Assembly (NCBI RefSeq): GCF_030643905.1
Contig: NZ_CP121446.1
Span: 1,116,001-1,180,000 of the forward strand
From: Flavobacterium sp. IMCC34852
Lineage (GTDB): Bacteria > Bacteroidota > Bacteroidia > Flavobacteriales > Flavobacteriaceae
Reading direction: 5' to 3'
DNA: 64,000 nt
This document shows positions 36,101 to 45,000 of this stretch, piece by piece. Under the pieces are notes generated by a model, which saw only the letters and a list, made by a program, of their open reading frames with translations, did no database searches and was not told the origin of the DNA. Each line of letters opens with the position of its first letter. The first letter of the stretch is position 1. The position numbers were made by a program, and so were the translations under genes.

Positions 36101-38937
36101 AAGCAGATGCTAATAATCCTGCAACTACAACAATAGCCAATCCAAACAGTGGATCAACTAACGTTTCAGGATTCACTGCTCCCGGAAGTTATGTGTTCTA
36201 TTGGAAATCTCGCTACTGTGATAAAACAATAACAATTACAAAACAAGGAACAAACGAAACTACTCAAGTTGTTAGCCCGGTAGTATATTGTGTTAATGAT
36301 ATAGCTACGCCTTTAACAGCCACTGCTGCATCAGGTCATACAGTTAATTGGTATACCCAAGCGGTTGGAGGAACAGGCACAACAGTAGCTCCAACACCAA
36401 GCACTGTTTCAGCAGGCAACTCCCAAGTTTATTATGCTGCTGCAGTAGATTCTAACGGTTGTGAAGGACCAAGAGCACAAGTTGTGGTTCAAGTAAATGA
36501 CTTACCAACTGCCACTATTTCGGGAACTACCACAATTTGTGAAGGGACAACAGCAGTAATAACCTTTAATGGAACACCAAATGCTGTAGTAACTTATACA
36601 GTAAACGGAGGGTCCAACCAAACCATTACTTTGGATGCCACAGGAGTTGCAACGTTAACAACTGCTGCTTTGACTGCCAATGCAAGTTATGATTTAGTAA
36701 GTGTAACCTCTACTGGAACTAATCCGTGTAGTCAAGTACAAACGGGTAATGCTTTGATAACAGTTGAATCATTACCAACAGCGACCATTTCAGGAACAAC
36801 CAGTATCTGTTCGGGAGCGACCACTACTATAACTTTCAACGGAACGCCAAATGCTACAGTAACTTACTCAGTTGACGGTGGTGCGAATCAAACTATTGTA
36901 TTGAATGCCTCCGGAATTGCCACAATTACTACTCCTGCATTAACTGTAGACAGTACATATTCTTTGGTAAGTGTTACTGCTTCGGGAACTTTAGCTTGTA
37001 GCCAAGTGCAAACCGGTTTAGCTACAATAACAATTAATACTTTACCAACTGCTGCTATTTCAGGGACAACTTCAATTTGTTCCGGTGCGACTGCGGTAAT
37101 TACATTTAGCGGTACACCAAATGCCGTTGTATCGTATACTGTTGATGGTGGAACCAACCAAACCATTACTTTGGATGCCACAGGAAACGCTACACTTACA
37201 ACTCCTGCATTGACTGCTAACAGTACTTATGATTTAGTAAGCGTGGTTTCGGGAACTACAACTTGTAGCCAAACTGTTTCAGGTTCAGCAACAATTACCG
37301 TTGGAGCACTACCGACAGCAACAATTACCGGTACGACTGCTGTTTGTCAAAATGCCGCTAATTCAACTATTACATTCACCGGCGCTAATGGTGCCGAACC
37401 ATACACCTTCACCTATACTATCAATGGTGGGGCAAACCAAACTTTAACAACAACAACGGGGAACAGTGTTTCAATCAGTGTGCCAACGACAACTGTCGGA
37501 GTATTTACTTATACTTTGGTAAGTGTTTCAAGCGCCGGATTAACCTCATGTTCTCAAACACAATCAGGTTCAGCTGTAGTAACAGTTGAGGCTTTACCAA
37601 CAGCGGCCATTTCTGGTACTTCCACAATTTGTGAAGGGTCAACAGCAACCATTTCATTTAACGGTACACCAAATGCAACGGTGACTTATACCGTGAATGG
37701 TGGTGCAAACCAAACTATTGTTTTAGATGCTTCGGGTACAGCAACAATTACTACTGCAGCTTTAACCGCAACAGCAACTTATACTTTAGTTAGTGTAACG
37801 GCTTCAGGGACTACTGCTTGTAGTCAAACGGTGTCAGGTTCTGCTGTGGTAACAGTTGTTTCTTTACCAACTGCTACTATTTCTGGAACTACAACTGTTT
37901 GTCAAAACGCAACCGGAACAAATATTACATTTACCGGTGTTGGAGGTGCTCAACCTTATACTTTCACTTATAATGTAAACGGTGGTACTTCTCAAACGAT
38001 AACAACTACTAGTGGAAACAGCGTTTCTGTTAACGTGCCAACGGCAACCGTTGGAGTATTCACTTACCAATTATTAAGTGTTTCAAGTGCAACATTGTCT
38101 TCGTGTTCTCAAACTCAATCGGGAACTGCCATAGTAACCGTTGAAACATTGCCAACAGTAACCATTTCAGGAACTACTTCCGTTTGTAGCGGATCAACAG
38201 CAACCGTAACATTCAACGGAACGCCAAATGCAACGGTAAGCTATACCGTAAACGGAGGGGCTAATCAAACGACAGTGTTAGATGCTTCAGGTAATGCTTC
38301 GATTACTACATCGGCTTTGACTGCCACAACTACTTATACTTTAGTGGATGTGACAGCATCAGGAACCAGTTCATGTAGTCAAGTAGTTACAGACTCAGCG
38401 GTTATTACAATTACTCCCGAGTTAATTTTTGCCATTGGTGATTCTTGTCAAAACAGCATGCTGACTTTAGATGTAATCGATGCAAACTTTAATACTGATA
38501 CAGTAAGTTACACTTGGATGCAAGGAACAACTATCGTAGGAACAAATGGTTCTTTCAATGTAGATGAGTATATGGCTCAAAACCCTTCTATGGTTTTACC
38601 AATTACTTTCTCGGTTACCATTGGATTAAACGGATGTGATACAACTCAAAGTTTTACCGTAGAAAATAATCCTTGTAGAGTGATTCCAAGAGGAATTTCG
38701 CCTAACAATGACCAATTGAATGACACCTTTGATTTAACCGGTTACGGCGTGAAAGATATTATTATCTTCAACCGTTACGGAACCAAAGTATTCTCTTTCT
38801 CCGGAAATTATACTAACCAATGGAAAGGACAATCAGACGGTGGTGATGAATTACCGGATGGTACTTATTTCTATAGTATTCACACTAGTGAAGGTGCTAA
38901 CAAAACCGGATGGGTTTACATAAACAGACAGTATTAA
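30115..38937 (+). CDS. Giant T9SS type B adhesin with FN3 and Ig-like repeats
   Basis: 2940 residues. The signal peptide has an extended n-region (~38 residues) before VMVFLIVANFGYSQ. The N-terminal two thirds hold repeated jelly-roll modules of the 'choice-of-anchor' type (FESGIPASW, then FETFDTTSPTETCWTVYN) alternating with fibronectin III-like domains ending in YEFYMRAYC or YEYYVRAVC. From about residue 2130 come seven Ig-like repeats of about 90 residues, beginning LPTATISGTTTIC. A proline-free linker leads to a CHU_C-type C-terminus: IPRGISPNNDQLNDTFDL, IFNRYGTKVF, DGTYFYSI and a final YINRQY. This is a type B sorting domain, as in SprB-like adhesins. A PorP/SprF gene starts within a few bases, as expected for this class. 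Confidence 0.9.
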   Translation: MQKNYSFFETILPKPLHGFFQKNNGNVDYFINKIVLQKFFVMVFLIVANFGYSQTEHFESGIPASWLVKGRQGGTETVFANNWVHTAAGGYLGTGGATVNPSLNNTQNTTAEYFMITSQYITPANGEIRFMTKQGSFSNRGTTYQVRISTGNQADLTSYNVTLASWTEAQLNVSATTYEEKIVSLGAVGAGIPVNIAFVAITNQLGTTATIGDTWFVDRVRVMSSCDPVATPTIVPGIDGASISWTHPTATSFGVEVVPAGAGHGATGIPVTGTTYNPTGLNPATSYDFYIIANCDSETSSAWAGPFSFTTSVVGLTCPSAIVIPPDVITTPYTLITNLDQYYDGTTYVPMNSQGMSCQPANQTQNLLLGNHLYLTYTPTASGLINITQTTNTASGGGGNNCYNALSSVFVFDGCAGVGTSAGCLAALYTTNPNTPYQIPNFYAQAGQTYIFVISSPYQHTNPGAGICFTFSISGSTCPSPTQPSLSISDLLQTTATASWDNVQNLVSAWEYLVLPATDPAPTAAQSGIATNTNVNNPISSLTPGMDYKLYVRSVCNGTPGSWSAPRTFTTLCNPLPLPYYTGFNNATSSVNTPEPCWTSLNLNNDERFFWFGPNAFSEPVAKLRVSESTNNNDMLVTPTFHFDGVTQKRLRFRYNFYGNWGLIVNNPTGGPGSFEIRMSTTGVGPNTFTTTVVPLAQYTTAYNFIEMIVPLPNIEADVNIAWVVPPGALQAGSWLYIDDVYIEDLPACSEPAYPVVTPGTLDTDSVEISWTNGYANTQWQLVAQPLGTGVPTEPFVPGAVVNIVNTNPFTITGLNPSTQYEFYMRAYCSASEQSIWVGPINFNTLCIEQPTPYYESYNSNDPNTKKFCWSVNNANGDPAKWIIGTTDANIRPQPITFFDPFVSYNDWLISVPVNAVGLKRLRFNYRVTAGIGPIALYPRGNFEVLMSSTPDFATYTTLIPLHDFTNDSFQEDSVLFTGTGTTYIAFRMPPNMPNPAQTGLVTIDDFVIEDAPACPNPDIAGLTAENITQTTANLSWTPGYTETQWEVVVQAPMSGVPTGSGVTVNNTPTYQVTSLTQDTPYEYYVRAVCSDTESSVWVGPFLFRTICDALPTPFLETFDTTSPTETCWTVYNNVADDNTWNLNQTVQPMFGNQMAALFTGTNGNNNDWLITPTLSAHAGQRLRFYYKTYSNFFEEDLKVMLSVNGVATNQFTTILYENNFTTTIDAAGTTAGSSTITVADGSGVRVGDTFYIPGFPIPYATTVTNVVGNTITVSEAATITMAGPLHIVFTHEVINNTETREMVINLDQITTDSNINIAFHTPFFPPNPWNYRGQYTFIDNVIVEDIPACPEVINVTTSDILDVSAQINWETTGTETAWEISVQPYGTPAPVGDTLPAYLYTANAHPYTVTGLTPSTLYQYYIRAICSDSSESIWVGPFEILTRCDFTTVCLYTMSVTNGSTGTVTDNVTVMQNGTVVQALEFPTFGQPAVLDYQVYLCSGVEFSLYWNGFGSGLQYSQAQIVIRDESNNVVWTSPLGLGTVNTTLFTSVASCGVVTCPQPTNLAVSNQGVFSWTPGGSETQWEVFVQPYQNGTIPQSGTIVNTPSYTPVAADFMNAADGTYEYLVRAVCGSTNKSYWSGPKVFIRNDEPANAVRLQVNTGSTCDVSGADASFITATASTVPTSCPGVNSGDIWYDFVATSKVHVVELSDFAPGTYYTGGYVGAWPQIMMSLYEVQGDGSLVEKGCSNNNSFVAKYTSELVVGNTYKIRLTLNDPGITNKTFHICVTTPEDLCDMDAFNYSFEKLPMQTVSGISTILNSRVIPGWRTNTDWGTMFFLEGNNIGVIPYEGGQCVQLTQDGTDAWDPNDPNIKGLYKDFDTSEITVMDYSFASGTRQNSTTGTTVQLFAGPPSGPFTVIAEHNANSTDWELVQGSYNIPSGQTTTRFIFRTLGNNIGHILDAANFKANVDITINTADTTLDCTTTAMAFNANGVGMWEADANNPATTTIANPNSGSTNVSGFTAPGSYVFYWKSRYCDKTITITKQGTNETTQVVSPVVYCVNDIATPLTATAASGHTVNWYTQAVGGTGTTVAPTPSTVSAGNSQVYYAAAVDSNGCEGPRAQVVVQVNDLPTATISGTTTICEGTTAVITFNGTPNAVVTYTVNGGSNQTITLDATGVATLTTAALTANASYDLVSVTSTGTNPCSQVQTGNALITVESLPTATISGTTSICSGATTTITFNGTPNATVTYSVDGGANQTIVLNASGIATITTPALTVDSTYSLVSVTASGTLACSQVQTGLATITINTLPTAAISGTTSICSGATAVITFSGTPNAVVSYTVDGGTNQTITLDATGNATLTTPALTANSTYDLVSVVSGTTTCSQTVSGSATITVGALPTATITGTTAVCQNAANSTITFTGANGAEPYTFTYTINGGANQTLTTTTGNSVSISVPTTTVGVFTYTLVSVSSAGLTSCSQTQSGSAVVTVEALPTAAISGTSTICEGSTATISFNGTPNATVTYTVNGGANQTIVLDASGTATITTAALTATATYTLVSVTASGTTACSQTVSGSAVVTVVSLPTATISGTTTVCQNATGTNITFTGVGGAQPYTFTYNVNGGTSQTITTTSGNSVSVNVPTATVGVFTYQLLSVSSATLSSCSQTQSGTAIVTVETLPTVTISGTTSVCSGSTATVTFNGTPNATVSYTVNGGANQTTVLDASGNASITTSALTATTTYTLVDVTASGTSSCSQVVTDSAVITITPELIFAIGDSCQNSMLTLDVIDANFNTDTVSYTWMQGTTIVGTNGSFNVDEYMAQNPSMVLPITFSVTIGLNGCDTTQSFTVENNPCRVIPRGISPNNDQLNDTFDLTGYGVKDIIIFNRYGTKVFSFSGNYTNQWKGQSDGGDELPDGTYFYSIHTSEGANKTGWVYINRQY
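36502..38418 (+). repeat. Seven tandem Ig-like coding repeats in the first type B adhesin
   Basis: Units start at 36502, 36772, 37042, 37309, 37594, 37864 and 38149, so unit lengths are 270, 270, 267, 285, 270, 285 and about 270 bases. The two 285-base units contain a distinct CQNA...PYTFTY version, which suggests that a 555-base pair of units (285+270) was copied as a block. They match the repeats at 43125-45014. Confidence 0.9.
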
Positions 38938-38992
38938 TCAAATGAGTATAAACAGTTTGTTTGTGTTTACCAACAAACTATTATTAAATAAA

Positions 38993-39940
38993 ATGACACA
39001 CCTAATGAAAAAAGGATATTTAGCACTGGCATTACTATCATTGTTCGCATTGGAGGTAAAAGCACAGCAAGATCCACATTATACACAATATATGTATAAT
39101 ATGAACGTCATGAATCCGGCATACGCAGGTTCAAAAGATAATATTTCGGGAGGATTACTTTACCGCCAACAATGGGTTGGCTTAGAAGGCGCTCCAAAGA
39201 CGGCTACTTTCGCTATTCACAGTCCCGTTGGTAAAAATGTAGGATTGGGATTGTCTGCTATTTCAGATAAAATTGGTCCTGTGGAAGAAACCAATGTATA
39301 TGGAGATTTCTCTTACACCGTTAGTATGGGTGGCCAAAGCAAATTGGCTTTTGGTTTGAAAGCCGGGGCTACTTTTCAAAAAATCGGCTTGTTTTCAGAT
39401 ATTGGAAATGGGTATACCCAACAACCGGGCGATTTTGCCTTTGACGAAAACAGCAACAATATCAAATTGAATATTGGAACCGGCTTGTTCTTCTATACTA
39501 ATAAATATTATGCCGCTTTATCGGTACCGAATATGTTAGATGGAAAACATTTAGACATCACCCGAAACGGACAAGAGTACCAATTTGGAAGCGATACCCA
39601 ACACTATTTTTTAACCAGTGGTTATGTGTTTGACTTATCGGCTAACACCAAATTTAAACCATCATTTATGTTGAAATCAGCTTTCAAAGCACCAACATCT
39701 CTTGACTGTTCGGCTAACTTCTTGTTCTTTGAAAAATATGAAATCGGCGGAACCTATCGTTTAGACGACTCTTTCGGAGCCATGATTAACTTTGCAGTAA
39801 CACCTTCGGTCAGAATTGGCTATGCTTATGACCATGTTATTTCAGAAATCAATGGAACATCTCCGGCTTCACATGAGTTTATGTTATTATTTGATTTAAA
39901 TTTGTCTAAAAAAGTTTCTGTTTCACCAAGATTTTTCTAA
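38993..39940 (+). CDS. PorP/SprF family outer-membrane protein
   Basis: The family is needed for surface delivery of type B T9SS adhesins such as SprB. The mature protein begins QQDPHYTQYMYNMNVMNPAYAGS, the hallmark of PorP/SprF, and continues with beta-barrel strands (LLYRQQWVGLEGAP, SIHSP-like, GLGLSAISDKIGPV). The frame is open to an ATG at 38942; ATG codons at 38993 and 39005 lie nearer the signal peptide MKKGYLALALLSLFALEVKAQ, and 39005 may be the true start. It lies immediately after the adhesin and before the OmpA protein, so it likely serves one or both neighbouring type B adhesins. Which residues bind cargo cannot be told here. Confidence 0.88.
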   Translation: MTHLMKKGYLALALLSLFALEVKAQQDPHYTQYMYNMNVMNPAYAGSKDNISGGLLYRQQWVGLEGAPKTATFAIHSPVGKNVGLGLSAISDKIGPVEETNVYGDFSYTVSMGGQSKLAFGLKAGATFQKIGLFSDIGNGYTQQPGDFAFDENSNNIKLNIGTGLFFYTNKYYAALSVPNMLDGKHLDITRNGQEYQFGSDTQHYFLTSGYVFDLSANTKFKPSFMLKSAFKAPTSLDCSANFLFFEKYEIGGTYRLDDSFGAMINFAVTPSVRIGYAYDHVISEINGTSPASHEFMLLFDLNLSKKVSVSPRFF

Positions 39941-39951
39941 AAACAACAATT

Positions 39952-41874
39952 ATGAAATCGAAGATTCACGAATACCAAAAATCCAATATTAAACTTATGA
40001 GTAAAAAAACATATATCACCTTTAGTTTGATATTAATGCTAACAGCAAGTTACGGGCAAAATAGTGCTACCGCTAAAGCCGATAAGCTTTTTGAAAGCTA
40101 TCAGTATGTTGCTGCTATCGAGGAATACCAGAAACTAGCCGAAAGCAAAGGAGCTAATGAATACATTTATACCCAATTAGCCGAAAGTTATTACAATGTT
40201 TTTGATTCAGAAAACGCCTCAAAATGGTTTGCTAAAGCAACGGCCAAAGGTAAAGCGGATGCAGAAACTTATTACCGTTATGCGCAAACTTTAAAAGTTT
40301 TGGGGAAATATTCGGAAGCCAATAAACAAATGGATGTTTTTGCCAAAATGATGCCTAAAGACGACAGAGCAAAAGAACATTTGGCGAACCCAAATTACAT
40401 CCCGAGTTTGGCTACCAATTCAAAATTATTTGATGTTGCCGAAACCAATATCAAAAGTAAAGGACAAAGTGATTTCGGAGCGTTATTGACCAATGACAAT
40501 ATTCTTTATTTTGCCAGTACCAGAAACAGTTCCAATAAAACGGATAAATGGAATAACCAACCATATTTAGACATTTACCAATCAACAAGAGATGACAAAG
40601 GAAGTTTTTCTGAACCAACACCGGTTAGAGAATTAAACACACCATTTCACGACGGTCCGGTTACTTTGAGTGCTGACGGAAATATCATGTTTTTCGCCAG
40701 AGACGGTCACAGTGAAGGGCAATACGAAAAAAGCAAAAAAAGCAATACTAAAATTGGACAACAAGGTATTTACAAAGCCACAAAAGTAGATGGTAAATGG
40801 ACCAATGTTGAAGCTTTGCCTTTTAATAGCACCAGTTATTCAGCTACCAATCCAAGTTTGAGTAAAGATGGTAAAACCTTGTATTTTGCTTCTAACATGC
40901 CGGGCGGATTGGGTGAGTCTGATATTTGGAAAGTGACTGTAGAAGCTAATGGTTATGGTAAACCTCAAAATTTAGGTCCAAATGTAAATACAGCCGATAA
41001 AGAAAATTTCCCTTTCATTGCAGAAGATAATACTTTGTATTTTGCTTCTTTAGGAAGACAAGGGTTGGGTGGATTTGACGTTTACAAAACCAATTTAAAT
41101 GGTTCAGATCAAGCCATAAATCTCGGTAAACCGGTGAATAGTGAGAAAGATGATTTCTCCTTCAGTTTTAATAAAAATGCTAATATTGGTTATTTCTCTT
41201 CCAACAGAAATGGTGACGATGCTATATTTTCAGCAGCTCCACTTTGTAAAGCAGAAGCTATTGTTTTAGTAACTAATGCCAAAACAAAAGCGCCATTGAC
41301 TAATGCTTCGGTAGCTATTTTAGACTTAAAAGGCAATGTAATCGCTACAGAGAAATCTAATGCTGAAGGAAAAGTAAGTTACCCTATTGAATGTAATTTA
41401 GGTTACGGTTTACAAGTAGCTGCCCAAAATTTTGAAACTGCATCTTCAGCGGTAAAAGCAGTAAAAGCAGGTGAGACAGTTGTTGAGGTTGCCTTAGCGC
41501 CATCTGAAGTGATTATTACCGATACAGAAGTTATCTTGAATCCGATTTATTTTGAATATGATAAAAGCAACATCACCGCTCAAGGTGCTGTTGAATTGGA
41601 TAAGTTAGTAAAAGTGATGCAAGACAATCCTTCTATGGTCATTTTTGTTAAATCACATACCGATTCAAAAGGAAGTTTAAACTACAACCTAAACTTGTCA
41701 GAAAGAAGAGCACAATCAACTGTTCAGTACTTGATTTCTAAAGGAATCACTCAAGGTCGTATTTCAGGTAAAGGATTCGGAAGCACTGAACAAAAAGTAA
41801 AATGCGGTACGAATTGTACCCAAGAACAAGATGCACAAAACAGACGCTCAGAGTTCTTGATTGTGAAGAAATAG
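39952..41874 (+). CDS. OmpA-family lipo/envelope protein with TPR and PD40-like repeats
   Basis: 640 residues. A signal peptide (SKKTYITFSLILMLTASYGQ; ATG at 39952 or internally at 39997) is followed by TPR-like helices (about 35-130), WD40/PD40-like beta-propeller motifs such as LYFASTRNSS, LYFASNMPGGLGESDIWK and LYFASLGRQGLGGFDVYK (about 165-420), a carboxypeptidase-regulatory-like segment, and a C-terminal OmpA peptidoglycan-binding domain (NPIYFEYDKSNI, SHTDSKGSLNYNLNLSERRA). This domain plan is the same as that of PorE-like and other T9SS-associated OmpA proteins. In this operon it could tether the SprF/adhesin complex to peptidoglycan. Twelve bases separate it from the upstream gene. 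Confidence 0.88.
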   Translation: MKSKIHEYQKSNIKLMSKKTYITFSLILMLTASYGQNSATAKADKLFESYQYVAAIEEYQKLAESKGANEYIYTQLAESYYNVFDSENASKWFAKATAKGKADAETYYRYAQTLKVLGKYSEANKQMDVFAKMMPKDDRAKEHLANPNYIPSLATNSKLFDVAETNIKSKGQSDFGALLTNDNILYFASTRNSSNKTDKWNNQPYLDIYQSTRDDKGSFSEPTPVRELNTPFHDGPVTLSADGNIMFFARDGHSEGQYEKSKKSNTKIGQQGIYKATKVDGKWTNVEALPFNSTSYSATNPSLSKDGKTLYFASNMPGGLGESDIWKVTVEANGYGKPQNLGPNVNTADKENFPFIAEDNTLYFASLGRQGLGGFDVYKTNLNGSDQAINLGKPVNSEKDDFSFSFNKNANIGYFSSNRNGDDAIFSAAPLCKAEAIVLVTNAKTKAPLTNASVAILDLKGNVIATEKSNAEGKVSYPIECNLGYGLQVAAQNFETASSAVKAVKAGETVVEVALAPSEVIITDTEVILNPIYFEYDKSNITAQGAVELDKLVKVMQDNPSMVIFVKSHTDSKGSLNYNLNLSERRAQSTVQYLISKGITQGRISGKGFGSTEQKVKCGTNCTQEQDAQNRRSEFLIVKK

Positions 41875-41946
41875 ATTAATTATAAAATACAATACCCAGT
41901 CATACAGCTAAGATTAAAAGTTAAATAGATTAATGATTGGTAAATG

Positions 41947-41980
41947 ATAGCTAATCTCGATGAAAATTGAGATTGGCTAT
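41947..41980 (+). promoter_or_regulatory. Intercistronic hairpin before the second giant adhesin
   Basis: ATAGCTAATCTC (41947-41958) pairs with GAGATTGGCTAT (41969-41980) with one G-T wobble over a ten-base loop. It lies in the 128-base gap between the OmpA gene and the adhesin and has no T-run, so it is more likely an mRNA-processing or stability element than a terminator. Confidence 0.5.
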
Positions 41981-42002
41981 TGTGCATAAATATGATGATT
42001 CA

Positions 42003-45000
42003 ATGAAGAAAGTTTTAACGCTACTATTATCTTTTGTTTTTGCCAATACAATTGTTGCCCAAGTTGAGCCAAACGACTGTGTCAATGCCTTGACTATTTG
42101 TGGAAACGGCACTTTTTTTTCTAATGCAAATGGTATAGGTAATACTCAGGAAATTAATGCCTGTGGCGGATTTGAAAGCAATTCTCTCTGGTTAGAAATC
42201 AATATTGTTCAAGGAGGAACACTTGGGTTTAATTTGATTCCTGATGATCCGAGTATTACAGTCGATTATGATTTTTGGGTTTTTGGTCCTAATCCTGTTT
42301 GTGGTAGTCTCGGAGCGCCCATTCGATGCGCTACAACCAATCCGCAACAAGCCGGATTAACAGGGCCAACAGCAAATTGGACCGGGATGTATGGTTCCAC
42401 TTTGAATACCCAAGTAGGTCCGGGTCCTAATGGAAATGGTTATGTAAGATGGCTTAATGTATTACCGGGACAATCCTATTACATTGCGATTGACAGACCT
42501 AATGGTGATGGAGGATTTCAAATACAATGGATAGGTTCGGCCACAGCCGGAACCGGAGCTTTTCCTTCACCGCCAAGCGCAGCTTCAATTCCGGATGTTA
42601 TGGCTTGTAGTAGTACACCTAATGTTGGGATTTATGATCTTAATACGGTTAGACCACTTATAAATGCAGATACTACAGGGAATACAATTACTTTTCATGA
42701 AACTCCTGCAGATGCTAATGATAACGTTAACGCATTGCCTAACATTTATTCAAACCTATCTAATCCACAGACCTTGTGTGCAAGAGTAACAGATAATGTT
42801 TCGAACTGTTTTAGTATCGTCTGTTTTAATTTAGTGGTGAATTTAATTCCCACTGTGAGTATGAGTGTTTCTCCAACATCTATTTGTACAGGAGATAGTG
42901 TAACGGTTACTTTTTCAGGAACTCCAGGAGCTAATTTTGATTACATCATCAATGGCGGACCAACTCAAAATGCTAATATTGACGCTACAGGGAGCTATGT
43001 TTTAACACAGTCTCCAACTGCTAATACAACTTATGCGCTAACAGGAGTCAGAGCTATAGATGCTTCAGGAACTACTATTTGCTCACAGCCTCTAAATCAA
43101 TCTGTAACTGTAACGGTTAATCCATTGCCAACTGCAACGATATCCGGGACCACCACTATTTGCTCTGGAAATACGACAACTATCACCTTTAACGGTACTC
43201 CTAATGCAACAGTAACCTATACGGTGAATGGAGGAGGTAATCAAACTATAGTTTTAGATGGTACAGGTTCAGCAACGATTACGACGCCAATTTTATCTGC
43301 GGACGCTACTTACAGCTTGGTAAGTGTCGCTTCTTCAGGGACTCCGGTTTGTAGCCAAACTCAAACAGGTTCGGCAGTTATAACTGTTATTGCCTTACCA
43401 ACCGCTACGATATCGGGAACAACTTCTGTTTGTTCAGGATCAACTACGAATATTACTTTCAATGGAACACCAAACGCAACCGTTACTTACACAGTAAATG
43501 GTGGCGCCAATCAAACTATAGTATTAGATGGAACCGGTTCAGCTACGCTAACTACTCCGGCATTGACTGTAAATACCACTTATGCTTTGGTAAGTGTTGC
43601 AGTTTCGGGAGCTGCTACTTGTAGCCAAACCCAAACCGGTTCGGCGGTAATTACTATAAATTCTGCACCAACGGCAACCATATCGGGAACAACTACCATT
43701 TGTTCAGGAAGTGCTACAGTCATCACTTTTAATGGTACGCCAAATGCCACGGTGACTTATACAGTTAATAGCGGTACGAATCAAACCATCCTTTTAAACG
43801 GACTAGGTTCGGCTACTTTGACAACACCAGCATTAACAACTACTACAGCTTATGATTTGGTACAGGTAACTTTATCCGGAACACCGCCTTGTAGTCAAAC
43901 TTTGGTTGGTTCGGCTCTGGTGACGGTTAATGCTTTGCCAACTGCAACAATTTCAGGTACAACCACAATCTGTTCAGGGACTACCACAGTGATTACTTTT
44001 AACGGAACACCCAATGCTACGGTTGCTTATACTGTAAATGGAGGTGCCAATCAAACAATTGTTTTAAATGGAACAGGTTCGGCTACTATTACCACACCAA
44101 TATTATCAGCAAATAGTACTTATACTTTAGTAAATGTAACTGCTTCTGGTTCTCCTGCTTGTAGTCAAACCCTAGCTGGTTCTGCTGTAATAACTGTTAA
44201 TTCTTTACCAACAGCCACTATATCCGGGACAACTACAATTTGTTCTGGTTCAACAACCACCATTGCTTTCAATGGTACACCAAATGCAACAGTGACTTAT
44301 ACGATAAACGGTGGTGCCAATCAGACTTTAGTTTTAAATGCAAGCGGTTCAGCAACGCTAACTACATCAGCTTTAACAGCCAATACCACTTATGCTTTAA
44401 TTAGTGTCACAGCTGCTGGAATTCCGGCATGTAGCCAAACGCAAACGGGTTCGGCAGTTGTAACGGTAAATGCTTTGCCAATAGCAACAATTTCGGGGAC
44501 AACAACTATTTGTTCCGGAAATACTACTGTAATTACTTTTAGCGGAACGCCAAATGCTACTGTTGCCTATACTGTAAATGGAGGTGCCAATCAGACTATT
44601 GTTTTAAACGGAGCCGGTTCAGCTAATTTTACCACGCCAACATTAAATACCAATACAACTTACACTTTAGTGAGTGTGACCGCTGCAGGCGTTCCGGCTT
44701 GTAGTCAGATACAAACAGGTTCGGCCGTTGTAACAGTAAATGCATCTCCAACTGTAACCATTTCAGGTACAACAACCATTTGTTCCGGGAATACAGCAGT
44801 AATCACTTTCAACGGTACTGCCAATGCAACGGTAACTTACACTATAAATGGTGGTGCCAATCAGACAATTGCCTTAGACGGTACAGGAATTGCCACGATA
44901 ACTACACCGGTGTTGACTGTTAACAGCACTTATACTTTAGTGAGTGTTGCTTCTTCAAGCGCTCCGTTTTGTAGTCAAACACAGTCGGGCTCTGCAATAA

